This document shows, one piece after another, positions 16,339-23,519 of a stretch of 37,831 nt of DNA; positions within the stretch are counted from its first letter, which is position 1, and the number at the start of each line of letters is the position of its first letter. Source of the stretch: an uncultured Bacteroidales bacterium (GTDB taxonomy: Bacteria; Bacteroidota; Bacteroidia; Bacteroidales; P3); NCBI GenBank assembly GCA_905234665.1, contig CAJOIV010000015.1, forward strand, positions 1 through 37,831, read 5' to 3'. Position numbers and translations under genes: made by a program. The notes beneath the pieces are model-generated. The model did no database searches. It was given only the letters and a program-made list of their open reading frames with translations, and was not told the origin of the DNA.

Positions 16339-16602
16339 TTACTTGATGGCAACCAGCAGGCAGACCACCACCGCGAAGAAGGCGACACCTTCAACAAGAG
16401 CGGCGGCAATGATCATGGTGCTGCGGATGTCGCCACCAGCCTCGGGCTGACGGGCGATGCCTTCCATGGCACCCTGACCAATCTTACCAATACCCAGACC
16501 GGCACCGATGGTGGCCAGGCCGGCGCCGATGGCTGCGCCCATGTAACCCAGTGACAGGTTGAGGACCGCTTCGGCGGCTTGCAGTAAAATGAATAATGAC
16601 AT
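16339..16602 (-). CDS. atpE: ATP synthase Fo subunit c
   Basis: This 87-residue hairpin protein forms the rotor ring. Helix 1 is rich in glycine (residues 22-47), the polar loop has R51-Q52-P53, and helix 2 carries the ion-binding carboxylate Glu71 in A-L-V-E-G-V-A-F-F. I used the ATG at 16602 (M-S-L-F-I-L-L-Q), since the longer open frame adds a non-family leader. Na+-type rings usually have a Gln in helix 1 and Ser or Thr just after the Glu. By eye both are absent here, which points to H+ coupling. It is the first gene of this cluster and has its own promoter; atpB is not upstream of it. Confidence 0.95.
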   Translation of the reverse strand: MSLFILLQAAEAVLNLSLGYMGAAIGAGLATIGAGLGIGKIGQGAMEGIARQPEAGGDIRSTMIIAAALVEGVAFFAVVVCLLVAIK

Positions 16603-16700
16603 AGTTGTGTTGTTTATGTTAATAAATGTGTTTAGCGTTCTTTGTTCCAATGCTTTATTGCACTCTTCACCCCCTTGTGTCCTATAGGCATTTGGAAGTA

Positions 16701-16732
16701 CAAAAGTAGTAAAAACTTTTCACCTGTACAAC
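16701..16732 (-). promoter_or_regulatory. atpE: Promoter of the atpEFHAG operon
   Basis: On the minus strand GTTG (16729-16732) is followed after 20 bp by TACTTTTG (16701-16708), which fits TAnnTTTG. It lies about 100 bp before atpE and downstream of the aminotransferase gene's end, so the operon appears to start here. Confidence 0.7.
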
Positions 16733-16769
16733 TATTTAACGAAATATTTTTCTCGGAGAAATACAAAGC

Positions 16770-16795
16770 GCTGTTCCTCAACGGAGAAGAACAGC
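16770..16795. terminator. Probable terminator after the PatB-like gene
   Basis: A 7-bp stem (16770-16776 with 16789-16795) extends by a further 3 bp beyond an AA bulge. A T run follows it on the plus strand, and a weaker T-rich stretch (GCTTTGTATTT) on the minus strand. Its position between the aminotransferase stop and the atp promoter suggests it separates the two units. Confidence 0.5.
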
Positions 16796-16820
16796 ACTTT
16801 TTTGTTGGGTGTGTGGTGGG

Positions 16821-17990
16821 TCAGAGTAGAGCTTTGGCGATACGCTCCAGAGCCTCGGTGAGGGTGGCGCGCGGACATCCAAGGTTGATGCGGAAGCATT
16901 GGTCGTAGGCCTCGCCCCCGAAAGTGGTGCCGTCGTTCAGCGCCACGCGGGCGCTGTTCACCAGGCGGTTCTCGAGTTCCTTGTGCGAATGACCCAGAGC
17001 CGTGAAGTCCAGCCAGGCCAGATACGACGCTTCGGGCAGTACTGCCTTGACAGCAGGCATCTGCTGTGCCAGAAAGTCTCTCAGGCATTCCACGTTGCCC
17101 TGCAGGTAGGCCAGCATCTGTTGCCGCCAGTCTTCGCCCTCGCCAAAAGCCGCCTCGGCCCCGATAAAGGCGAAGATGTTGCCTCCTGCCACGCCATAAC
17201 CGTCCAGGTAGGAGTAGAATCGGTGTCTCAGTTCCTCGTTGGCGCAGTAGCAGACAGAACTCCCCAGTCCGGCTATGTTGAAGGTCTTGCTGGGAGCCAC
17301 GAAGGTGATACTTTCCTCGCGGGCCTCTGGACTCACGGTACTGTAGCTTACGTGTTTGTGGCCTGGAAGTGTCATGTCGGCATGTATCTCGTCGGCAATG
17401 ACGCGCACCCCGTTCCTGTGGCAGATGTCTGCCACGCGGCGCAGGGTCTCTTGGCCCCACACTGTCCCGCCGGGATTGTGTGGGTTGCTCAGAATCATCC
17501 ACTGGCATCCCTTGGCGCGCTGCTCCAGGTCGTCGAAGTCGATGGCGAAACGTCCCTCCACAACTCTCAGCGGACTGCATTCCACGCGTCTCCCGTCGGT
17601 TTTGGGCAGGTTAAGGAAGGGCGGGTATACAGGCGTGGTCACCAGCAAGGTGTCACCCGGCTGAGTGAAAGCCTGGATGACGTAGGCGATGCCCGCCACG
17701 ATGCCGGGAATGAAGTGCAGCTCCTCGCGGCGGCACTCGATGCTGTAGTGTCCATGCAGCCAGCGGCACATTGTGTCCCAATAACTATCGGTGGGCAGGG
17801 CGTATCCCAGCACCTCATGATTCAACCGTCGCCGCAGGGCGTCGATGATGAAGTCGGGTGTGTGGAAGTCCATGTCCGCCACCCACATGGGCAGCAGGTC
17901 ATCGCGCCCATAGAGTGCGTTCAGCATATCGTGTTTTACGCACCCCGTCCCCTTTCTGGGGATAATCTCGTCAAAATTATAAGTTTTCAA
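16821..17990 (-). CDS. patB: PLP-dependent aminotransferase/C-S lyase of the MalY/PatB family
   Basis: This 389-residue fold-type I PLP enzyme is of full length. The PLP lysine is Lys235 in A-P-S-K-T-F-N. Asp200 (A-D-E-I-H) and Asn172 (N-P-H-N-P-G-G) are the usual cofactor contacts. The N-terminal F-D-E-I-I-P-R-K-G-T-x-C-V-K-H-D matches MalY/PatB proteins, which act as cystathionine beta-lyases and sometimes as aminotransferases. The family start coincides with codon TTG at 17990; a TGA (the nadB stop) lies two codons upstream, so no ATG is possible nearby. The initiation codon is thus TTG, within a 7-mer repeat. It is probably cotranscribed with nadB. Confidence 0.88.
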   Translation of the reverse strand: MKTYNFDEIIPRKGTGCVKHDMLNALYGRDDLLPMWVADMDFHTPDFIIDALRRRLNHEVLGYALPTDSYWDTMCRWLHGHYSIECRREELHFIPGIVAGIAYVIQAFTQPGDTLLVTTPVYPPFLNLPKTDGRRVECSPLRVVEGRFAIDFDDLEQRAKGCQWMILSNPHNPGGTVWGQETLRRVADICHRNGVRVIADEIHADMTLPGHKHVSYSTVSPEAREESITFVAPSKTFNIAGLGSSVCYCANEELRHRFYSYLDGYGVAGGNIFAFIGAEAAFGEGEDWRQQMLAYLQGNVECLRDFLAQQMPAVKAVLPEASYLAWLDFTALGHSHKELENRLVNSARVALNDGTTFGGEAYDQCFRINLGCPRATLTEALERIAKALL

Positions 17991-18003
17991 TTTTCAATTC
18001 CTC
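17983..18003 (-). repeat. 7-bp array forming the nadB-patB junction
   Basis: Three units (GTTTTCA, ATTTTCA, ATTCCTC) contain both the nadB stop codon (TGA, 17994-17996) and the TTG start codon of the PatB-like gene (17988-17990). Confidence 0.8.
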
Positions 18004-19574
18004 AAAAGGTCTATCGAATAGTGCAGGCCCACGTTCTCGCGGCGTGCGCGCGCCATCTTGATGATGAGGTAGGCGCAGGCAATGAGGTTGCGCAGCTCGC
18101 TGAGAGGCTCGGTGAGCACGCTGCGGTTGTAGAGGTCCTCGGTCTCGCGGAAGATGAGATTCAGTCTGTCGAAGGCGCGCTGTAGGCGCAGGTCGCTACG
18201 CACGATGCCCACGTAGTTCCACATGATTTCCTGCAGCTCCTTCTTGGTCTGGGTGATGAGTACCATTTCCTCGTTGAGCACCATTCCTTCGGCGTTCCAG
18301 TCTGGCACTTCATGGTGTCTGGACAGGACTTGGTTATTATAGTTTTGTACTTTCTGGATGGAGCTCATGGCGGCGTTGTGGGCGTAGACAACGGCCTCCA
18401 GCAGTGAATTGCTGGCCAGTCGGTTGCCTCCATGCAGTCCTGTACAGGCGCACTCGCCCGCGGCATAGAGGTTGTGGATACTCGCCTCGCCGTCGCGGTT
18501 CACCAATATACCGCCGCATTGGTAGTGTGCCGCCGGGCGGATGGGTATCATGTCGCGTGTGATGTCGATGCCGATGCTGAGACACTTGGCGTAGATGGTG
18601 GGGAATCCTTCGATGAGTTGCTTTTTGCCAATGCTTCGGGCGTCGAGGTAGAGGTAGTCCTTTCCGCTGATTTTCATCTCGTTGTCAATGGCGCGGGCCA
18701 CGATGTCGCGTGGGGCCAGCGAGAGGCGGGTGTCGTATTTCTGCATGAACTCTTTCCCGTCGCGGTCCTTGAGAATGGCCCCTGCTCCGCGCATAGCTTC
18801 GGTGATGAGAAATGCAGGTTTCTCGGCGGGGTTGTAGAGGCTCGTGGGATGGAACTGCATGAATTCCAAGTCACGCAGCACGCCGCGGGCCCTGTGCACC
18901 ATGGCTACACCGTCGCCCGTCGAGATGACGGGGGTCGTGGTGGTGCTATACACGTTGCCCATGCCGCCGGTGGCCAGCAGGGTGATTTTGGCCAGGTAGG
19001 TGTCTATTCTGTTGGTGTCGCAGTCCAGGGCATACACGCCGTAGCACTCGATGTCGGGGGTGTGCTTGGTGACACGCTGGCCCAGATGGTGCTGGGTGAT
19101 AATGTCGATGGCGAATTGGCGCTCCTTGATTTCGATATTGGGATGCTGCCGGGCTGCCTCCAGAAGGCCACGCTCAATCTCTGCGCCTGTGTTGTCCTTG
19201 TGGTGAAGGATGCGGAACTCCGAGTGGCCGCCTTCGCGGTGCAGGTCGAACCGGCCGCCGGAACCATGCCGGTCGAATTCAACGCCGTACTGCACCAGCT
19301 CTTTGATGCGGTCGGGAGCCTCCCTGATGGTCATCTCCACAACCTCGCGGTCGCAGATGCCGTCGCCGGCCACCAGGGTGTCGTGTATGTGTTTGTCAAA
19401 ACTGTCACTGTCGTACATCACAGCGGCGATGCCCCCTTGGGCGTAGCGCGTCGAGCCTTCCTCGGCGTTGCCTTTGCAGAGGACGCACACCTTGCCGTAG
19501 GGCGCCACTTTCAAGGCGTAACTGAGGCCCGCGATGCCTGAGCCTATGACAAGAAAGTCAACTTCATATCTCAT
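17994..19574 (-). CDS. nadB: L-aspartate oxidase
   Basis: This 526-residue FAD enzyme oxidises L-aspartate to iminoaspartate, the first step of de novo NAD synthesis. It belongs to the fumarate reductase/succinate dehydrogenase flavoprotein family. In anaerobes the acceptor is usually fumarate. The FAD motif G-S-G-I-A-G is at residues 11-16, followed by T-R-Y-A-Q-G-G-I-A-A. Active-site regions H-R-E-G-G-H-S, M-Q-F-H-P-T and R-P-A-A-H-Y-Q-C-G-G-I are present, as is the C-terminal H-G-G-N-R-L-A-S-N-S-L-L-E. The ATG at 19574 is chosen because it starts M-R-Y-E-V-D-F-L-V-I-G; the open frame further upstream crosses the promoter region. nadA and nadC are not in the window. Confidence 0.95.
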   Translation of the reverse strand: MRYEVDFLVIGSGIAGLSYALKVAPYGKVCVLCKGNAEEGSTRYAQGGIAAVMYDSDSFDKHIHDTLVAGDGICDREVVEMTIREAPDRIKELVQYGVEFDRHGSGGRFDLHREGGHSEFRILHHKDNTGAEIERGLLEAARQHPNIEIKERQFAIDIITQHHLGQRVTKHTPDIECYGVYALDCDTNRIDTYLAKITLLATGGMGNVYSTTTTPVISTGDGVAMVHRARGVLRDLEFMQFHPTSLYNPAEKPAFLITEAMRGAGAILKDRDGKEFMQKYDTRLSLAPRDIVARAIDNEMKISGKDYLYLDARSIGKKQLIEGFPTIYAKCLSIGIDITRDMIPIRPAAHYQCGGILVNRDGEASIHNLYAAGECACTGLHGGNRLASNSLLEAVVYAHNAAMSSIQKVQNYNNQVLSRHHEVPDWNAEGMVLNEEMVLITQTKKELQEIMWNYVGIVRSDLRLQRAFDRLNLIFRETEDLYNRSVLTEPLSELRNLIACAYLIIKMARARRENVGLHYSIDLLRN

Positions 19575-19597
19575 GACTATAGTTCTTTTAGGTGATG

Positions 19598-19605
19598 CAA
19601 AGATA
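19598..19605 (-). promoter_or_regulatory. nadB: -7 element of the nadB promoter
   Basis: TATCTTTG on the minus strand, 23 bp before the nadB ATG. No good -33 box is visible at the expected distance. Confidence 0.5.
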
Positions 19606-19647
19606 CAACTTTTTTGCCATAGAACGTGTTTATTCCAAAAAAATACG

Positions 19648-19655
19648 TATATTTG
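19648..19655 (+). promoter_or_regulatory. -7 element upstream of the small membrane protein gene
   Basis: TATATTTG on the plus strand, 24 bp before the ATG at 19680. It is divergent from the nadB element; the -33 match is poor. Confidence 0.5.
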
Positions 19656-19679
19656 CAACCATATAATACCCCCCTTAGT

Positions 19680-20120
19680 ATGGAAATAAACGAGAATACA
19701 CTATTGAAACAGTGCAGGATACAGGTCTCCCGCACAGGCAAGTTGATGAATCTGTTTTCTATTGTCGCCGCCGTCGGAATGCTTTTTATGGTCGTTGGTG
19801 GTATTCTTTTGCTGGCCTACGGTAGCAAAATTGACCCTGACCTTCCCAACTACCTGATGCTACTCATCAGCTTTTCGGGCATTGCCTTGATTCTTCTTAC
19901 CGCCGTGCTGGTGATTCCTTTGTTGCGTATGCGTCGTGCTGTGCGTTTGGCCAACGAGGTGGCCCACAACAATGACGAACATCCCATGATAGCCTATGAG
20001 AAGGCCGTTACCGGACTTTGGCGTTATATGACATGGTTCCTTGTCGTCATTTTCATCATTGGAGTCATCGCCTCGCTCATCGCCGGCCTCCTCATTCTCA
20101 ATGCGCACAACGCCATCTGA
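19680..20120 (+). CDS. Small integral membrane protein, function unknown
   Basis: This 146-residue protein has three clear membrane segments: about residues 24-47 (N-L-F-S-I-V-A-A-V-G-M-L-F-M-V-V), 58-82 (L-M-L-L-I-S-F-S-G-I) and 117-141 (T-W-F-L-V-V-I-F-I-I-G-V-I). The N-terminal 22 residues are polar, and a charged loop lies between segments 2 and 3. I do not recognise the family. The ATG at 19680 is preferred over an upstream one at 19626 because that one lies before the -7 promoter element. It is a single-gene unit ended by a strong bidirectional terminator. Confidence 0.75.
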   Translation: MEINENTLLKQCRIQVSRTGKLMNLFSIVAAVGMLFMVVGGILLLAYGSKIDPDLPNYLMLLISFSGIALILLTAVLVIPLLRMRRAVRLANEVAHNNDEHPMIAYEKAVTGLWRYMTWFLVVIFIIGVIASLIAGLLILNAHNAI

Positions 20121-20141
20121 ACTACTCTCTAGCAATAATAT

Positions 20142-20171
20142 AAGAGCGGCACCCCGAAAGGTGCCGCTCTT
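20142..20171. terminator. Bidirectional terminator between convergent genes
   Basis: A 12-bp perfect inverted repeat (20142-20153 with 20160-20171) with a 6-nt loop lies between the small membrane protein gene (+) and the permease gene (-). Moderately T-rich tails follow on both sides. Confidence 0.8.
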
Positions 20172-20189
20172 CGTTTGTGTCCGGAGTTG

Positions 20190-21500
20190 TTATAGGCTTC
20201 TCAGCACGTAGCGCAGGATGAATAGGATGGCCAGCACCCACATGGTGGGGGTGATTTTTTTGATGCGTCCCTTGCCTGTGCAGGCGTTCATCAGCACATA
20301 CACGATGAAACCAATCATGATGCCCTCCGATATGCTGTAGCACAGCGGCATCAGTATCATCGTGAAGAAGGCGGGGATGCACTCGCTGAAGTCGTTCCAA
20401 TCGATCCTCGCCACCCCCGAGGCCATCATCACGCCCACGATAATCAGTGCGGGACCGGTGGCGGCGTTGGGAATGGAGAGGAACAGCGGGCTGAAGAGCA
20501 GTGCCAGGCCGAAGCAGCAGGCAATGACGAAGGCTGTCAAGCCTGTCCGGCCTCCCTCGCCCACGCCGGCGGCGCTCTCTACGTAGGTCGTCGTCGTCGA
20601 TGAGCCCAAGCAGGCTCCTGCCGTCGTGGCCACGGCATCGGCCATCAGCACCTTGCCGATGCCGTCCACTTTGCCATTCTCGTCCACCATGTCGGCCTTC
20701 ATCGAGACGCCCACAACGGTGCCGATGGTGTCGAACATGTCAATGAACAGGAACGTCAGCACCACGATGAGCATGTTCCACGAGAAGATTTGGCTCCACT
20801 CGAACTGCAGGAAGATGGGGGTCGGGTCGGGCACTTTGCCCAGTATCCCGTTGTATTGTGTCACGCCCATCGGGATGCCGATAAGCGTCGTGGCCAAGAT
20901 GCCCCACAGGATGCCGCCCTTCACGTTCATCACCACCAGCACGCCTGTGATGAGGATGCCGATGAGGGCCAGCAGCGTGGCGCGGTCGGCAAAGTTGCCC
21001 AAGGTCACGAAGGTAGCCTGGTCAGCCACGACGATGCCACAGTTCTTGAAGCCGATGAAGGCAATGAACAGACCGATACCGGCGCTGATGGCGGCCTTCA
21101 TCCCCACAGGGATGGACTCGACGATAAGTTCGCGGATCTTGAAGACGGTCAGCAGGATGAAGATGATACCCTCAATGAACACTGCCGTCAGGGCAAACTG
21201 CCATGAGTAGCCCATGCCTAAACACACGGTGAACACGAAGAAGGCGTTCAGCCCCATGCCGGGAGCCAGGCCGAAGGGCTTCTTGGCGTAGAAGGCCATA
21301 ACCAGCGTGCCGATGATGGCCGCCAGGGCCGTCGCCGTGAAAACGGCGTCGGTGGGCATCCCCTGGCTCGACAGGGCGCTGAAGATGCCGGGGTTCACGG
21401 CCAGGATATAGGCCATCGTCAGGAATGTGGTGATACCGGCCATAATCTCGGTACGCACCTTATGCACTTGCGGGTCAAACCCGAATAATTTCTGAAGCAT
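20190..21500 (-). CDS. NCS2-family nucleobase permease (AzgA/PbuG-like)
   Basis: This 436-residue inner-membrane protein has about 12-14 hydrophobic segments. The AzgA branch of NCS2 is recognisable from E-I-M-A-G-I-T-T-F-L-T-M-A-Y-I-L-A-V-N-P near the start, from F-G-L-A-P-G-M-G-L-N-A-F-F, from F-I-D-M-F-D-T-I-G-T, and from the T-T-T-Y-V-E-S-A-A-G-V-G-E-G-G-R-T-G-L block. Such proteins import adenine, guanine or hypoxanthine with protons. I use the ATG at 21500; the open frame extends to a TTG at 21512, but that codon belongs to a 7-mer array. It follows the DUF5020 barrel gene by 34 bp, so the two probably form one operon. Confidence 0.93.
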   Translation of the reverse strand: MLQKLFGFDPQVHKVRTEIMAGITTFLTMAYILAVNPGIFSALSSQGMPTDAVFTATALAAIIGTLVMAFYAKKPFGLAPGMGLNAFFVFTVCLGMGYSWQFALTAVFIEGIIFILLTVFKIRELIVESIPVGMKAAISAGIGLFIAFIGFKNCGIVVADQATFVTLGNFADRATLLALIGILITGVLVVMNVKGGILWGILATTLIGIPMGVTQYNGILGKVPDPTPIFLQFEWSQIFSWNMLIVVLTFLFIDMFDTIGTVVGVSMKADMVDENGKVDGIGKVLMADAVATTAGACLGSSTTTTYVESAAGVGEGGRTGLTAFVIACCFGLALLFSPLFLSIPNAATGPALIIVGVMMASGVARIDWNDFSECIPAFFTMILMPLCYSISEGIMIGFIVYVLMNACTGKGRIKKITPTMWVLAILFILRYVLRSL

Positions 21501-21504
21501 AGTA

Positions 21505-21539
21505 TTTTTCAATTTTCAATTTTCAACTTTCAATTTAGA
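21505..21539 (-). repeat. Five-unit 7-bp array between the DUF5020 and permease genes
   Basis: Units TTTTTCA, ATTTTCA twice, ACTTTCA and ATTTAGA fill the gap and include the DUF5020 stop codon (21535-21537). They end 4 bp before the permease ATG. On the coding strand the unit reads TGAAAAT. Confidence 0.85.
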
Positions 21540-22347
21540 AAGCCCACTTGATACCCAGCGCGGGTGCCCAGGTGAATCCCTTGTTGCCGGGGGCGCCTTT
21601 ACATCCGCCGGTGAAGTTATAGGCCAACTCCACCTCGCCGCCAACCATCAGGTGCTCGCACCCGAAGTGCTGCCCCACGTTGTACCAGATCTGCGGCTCG
21701 GAGAGAATGACGAGCTTGGTCTCTTCCATTGTGGCAGGGACGGCAGGAGTGAGTTCAGCACCCGCATCGTCGTATGTCGCTTCCACAGCCTCCTTGGTCA
21801 CCCAAGTGTTGTTCTCGCCCCACACATCGAGGAATCCGCTGAACGAAAGGCCCCTCACGCCGAAGAGGTTCTGCATGCCCCACACAAACGTGAACTGCAC
21901 GGGGATGTTGTTGGTCTGACCGGTGATGCGCTTGTACATCAGCTCGAAGGTGAACGTATTGGTGAAACTCTCGTTGTGCAGGAAATACTCGGCACCAAAC
22001 AGCCAGGCATTGTTGACAGGATATCCGCCCCAGCCGGACTCTCCCATGTTGAAGATGCCACAGCCGCCGTTCCATTCCACATGCAGGCTCAGGGCACCCA
22101 GCTTGCTGCCCTGCCAGAAATTGATAGCGCGGGCTATCTCGGTGTAGAAGTCCGTGGGTGTGGTGATGCCAAGCTTGTGGTAGATGTCGGTAAAGAAGAA
22201 TGTGCTACCGAAATTGTCCGTCTTGAACATCTCCAGGGTGGTGGTGAATTGCCCTCGCTGGTAGTCGTACATCTCTTGGATGTTGGTCTGTGCCTTGGCA
22301 CCGACGATGGTCAGCAGCAGTGCTGCAATCAGTAATGTTTTTTTCAT
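21535..22347 (-). CDS. DUF5020-family outer-membrane channel-like protein
   Basis: This 270-residue protein starts with a Sec signal peptide (M-K-K-T-L-L-I-A-A-L-L, cleavage after A-K-A near residue 19). The mature part is a run of amphipathic strands rich in Phe, Trp and Gly, ending A-L-G-I-K-W-A-F with a terminal Phe as in outer-membrane barrels. It resembles DUF5020 proteins, which are related to Tsx-like nucleoside channels. The ATG at 22347 fits the signal peptide; a longer open frame would run across the promoter. With the NCS2 permease directly downstream, a role in letting nucleobases or nucleosides through the outer membrane is a reasonable inference. Confidence 0.8.
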   Translation of the reverse strand: MKKTLLIAALLLTIVGAKAQTNIQEMYDYQRGQFTTTLEMFKTDNFGSTFFFTDIYHKLGITTPTDFYTEIARAINFWQGSKLGALSLHVEWNGGCGIFNMGESGWGGYPVNNAWLFGAEYFLHNESFTNTFTFELMYKRITGQTNNIPVQFTFVWGMQNLFGVRGLSFSGFLDVWGENNTWVTKEAVEATYDDAGAELTPAVPATMEETKLVILSEPQIWYNVGQHFGCEHLMVGGEVELAYNFTGGCKGAPGNKGFTWAPALGIKWAF

Positions 22348-22423
22348 AGTATTGCTATTTTGGGTTGTTATTAGTTGTTTTGTACGTGTCTTAGGGTGTC
22401 TCGTCTCGTCCGAAACGACACTG

Positions 22424-22454
22424 CAAATATACGAAAACAATTTGAACCCGCAAA
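22424..22454 (-). promoter_or_regulatory. Bacteroidetes-type promoter of the DUF5020-permease operon
   Basis: On the minus strand TTTG (22451-22454), exactly 19 bp, then TATATTTG (22424-22431): a perfect match to the consensus. The ATG is 76 bp downstream. Confidence 0.8.
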
Positions 22455-22476
22455 ATATTTAACATTTCCTGCTCAA

Positions 22477-22501
22477 CTCCTCCCCTAACTTAGGGGAGGA
22501 G
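22477..22501. repeat. GC-rich palindrome downstream of the T9SS cluster
   Basis: An 11-bp perfect inverted repeat (22477-22487 with 22491-22501) has a 3-nt loop of ACT. It could end the gldN2 transcript, but no T tract follows closely. Its form resembles a repetitive extragenic palindrome. Confidence 0.5.
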
Positions 22502-22520
22502 CTGGCTGCCGCGGTCAAGA

Positions 22521-22555
22521 ATTTTCAATTTTCAATTTTCAACTTTCAATTCCCC
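22521..22555 (-). repeat. Five-unit 7-bp array directly after gldN2
   Basis: Units ATTTTCA (three times), ACTTTCA and ATTCCCC lie immediately next to the gldN2 stop codon at 22556-22558. Confidence 0.85.
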
Positions 22556-23422
22556 TCAGTATTCCCACATATCCAGCGATATGTTGAGAATCTCCTCCTC
22601 GATGCGCTGGGCTTCGAGGAGTGCGTCCTCGCCTGTCAGGTAGTCCATGATGGCGCGGTTGTATACATTGTCCTCGCGGGTGATGAACCATGTGTACATA
22701 TTGCGGTGGAAGGCATACTCCCAGTTGGGCAGGTGCACAAGATTTTCTCGGCAGTAGGCCTCTTTCTTGGCCAGAAGCACCCGCACGGGCCAGGCGTTCA
22801 TGGGTATCCAGAAGAGGGGATAGGTGCCCATATATTCTGTCTCTCCGTCGATAATCTTGTATTTTTCCTCCATGGGGGCGATGGCCAATTTGCGCATCTG
22901 CATCCCGCTGCGGGCGCGGTCCATATAGACCACCTGCTTGGTGGCGTACTGGTAGATGTCTTCCGACGAGAACTGGTGGGGGACAAGCACGGTCTCATAG
23001 TCCGCCTCTCCATAGTCGTCGAAGACTTCCATTTGGATGGTGTCGCTGCGTGTGGCGCGGGCAATGATGATTTCGTTGTCGATGGGTATCTTCAGTTCGT
23101 CATCCTCGAACACCTCTATCTCGTTGGCCAGGATGGCATCCCAGATGACGTAGGCCAGGTTCTTTCGGCCGCGTATTCCTTCAGGCTGGATGGGGAAATA
23201 AAAATACTGGTTCTCCTTCTCACGCACGTCGATGATTCCCCAGAGTGTCTTGCTCCAGTAGACATCGCTTTCCCTCACATATTCCAATTCCTGGGGCAGT
23301 TGTTCCCATGTCATGGTGCGGGCGTAGTAGTCCGAGGGCTGAGACTCCACATACTGAGCCATCAATCTGCCCCCAGGCAGGGCGGACATCAGTATAATCA
23401 GTATTGCGGCAGTCCGTTGCAT
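22556..23422 (-). CDS. Second GldN/PorN-like T9SS protein (paralog)
   Basis: This 288-residue protein has a signal peptide (cleavage near residue 22, L-M-A-Q) and follows the GldN pattern throughout. It has R-E-S-D-V-Y-W-S-K-T-L-W-G-I-I-D-V-R-E-K-x-N-Q-Y-F-Y-F-P, then V-F-E-D-D-E-L-K-I-P, then W-I-P-M-N-A-W-P-V-R, and it ends L-D-M-W-E-Y. The same blocks occur in the adjacent gldN, so this is a tandem duplicate comparable to gldN/gldO of Flavobacterium johnsoniae. GldN forms a periplasmic ring with GldK under the outer membrane. The sequence is clearly diverged from its neighbour, so the copy is old, not a recent duplication. Confidence 0.85.
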   Translation of the reverse strand: MQRTAAILIILMSALPGGRLMAQYVESQPSDYYARTMTWEQLPQELEYVRESDVYWSKTLWGIIDVREKENQYFYFPIQPEGIRGRKNLAYVIWDAILANEIEVFEDDELKIPIDNEIIIARATRSDTIQMEVFDDYGEADYETVLVPHQFSSEDIYQYATKQVVYMDRARSGMQMRKLAIAPMEEKYKIIDGETEYMGTYPLFWIPMNAWPVRVLLAKKEAYCRENLVHLPNWEYAFHRNMYTWFITREDNVYNRAIMDYLTGEDALLEAQRIEEEILNISLDMWEY

Positions 23423-23438
23423 ACCCTTCTATGGAAAA

Positions 23439-23478
23439 GGAAAAGAGTCAAGAATATGTTTATTCCTGGCTCTTTTCC
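23439..23478. terminator. Possible attenuator between gldN and its paralog
   Basis: A 9-bp inverted repeat (23439-23447 with 23470-23478) with a 22-nt loop sits between the two gldN genes. On the transcribed strand the second arm continues as T/C-rich sequence. It could lower expression of the downstream paralog. Confidence 0.4.
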
Positions 23479-23519
23479 GATGGCTTTATAGACAATCTGT
23501 TTGTCGGAGCAGGAATAGG

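Noticed and set aside
22348..22440. N-terminal extension of the DUF5020 protein to an upstream ATG
   Set aside because: The extension would cover the promoter's -7 element, and it precedes an obvious signal peptide starting at 22347.
21505..22555. 7-mer arrays as a CRISPR array
   Set aside because: The units are directly tandem with no spacers and are far too short; there are no cas genes nearby.
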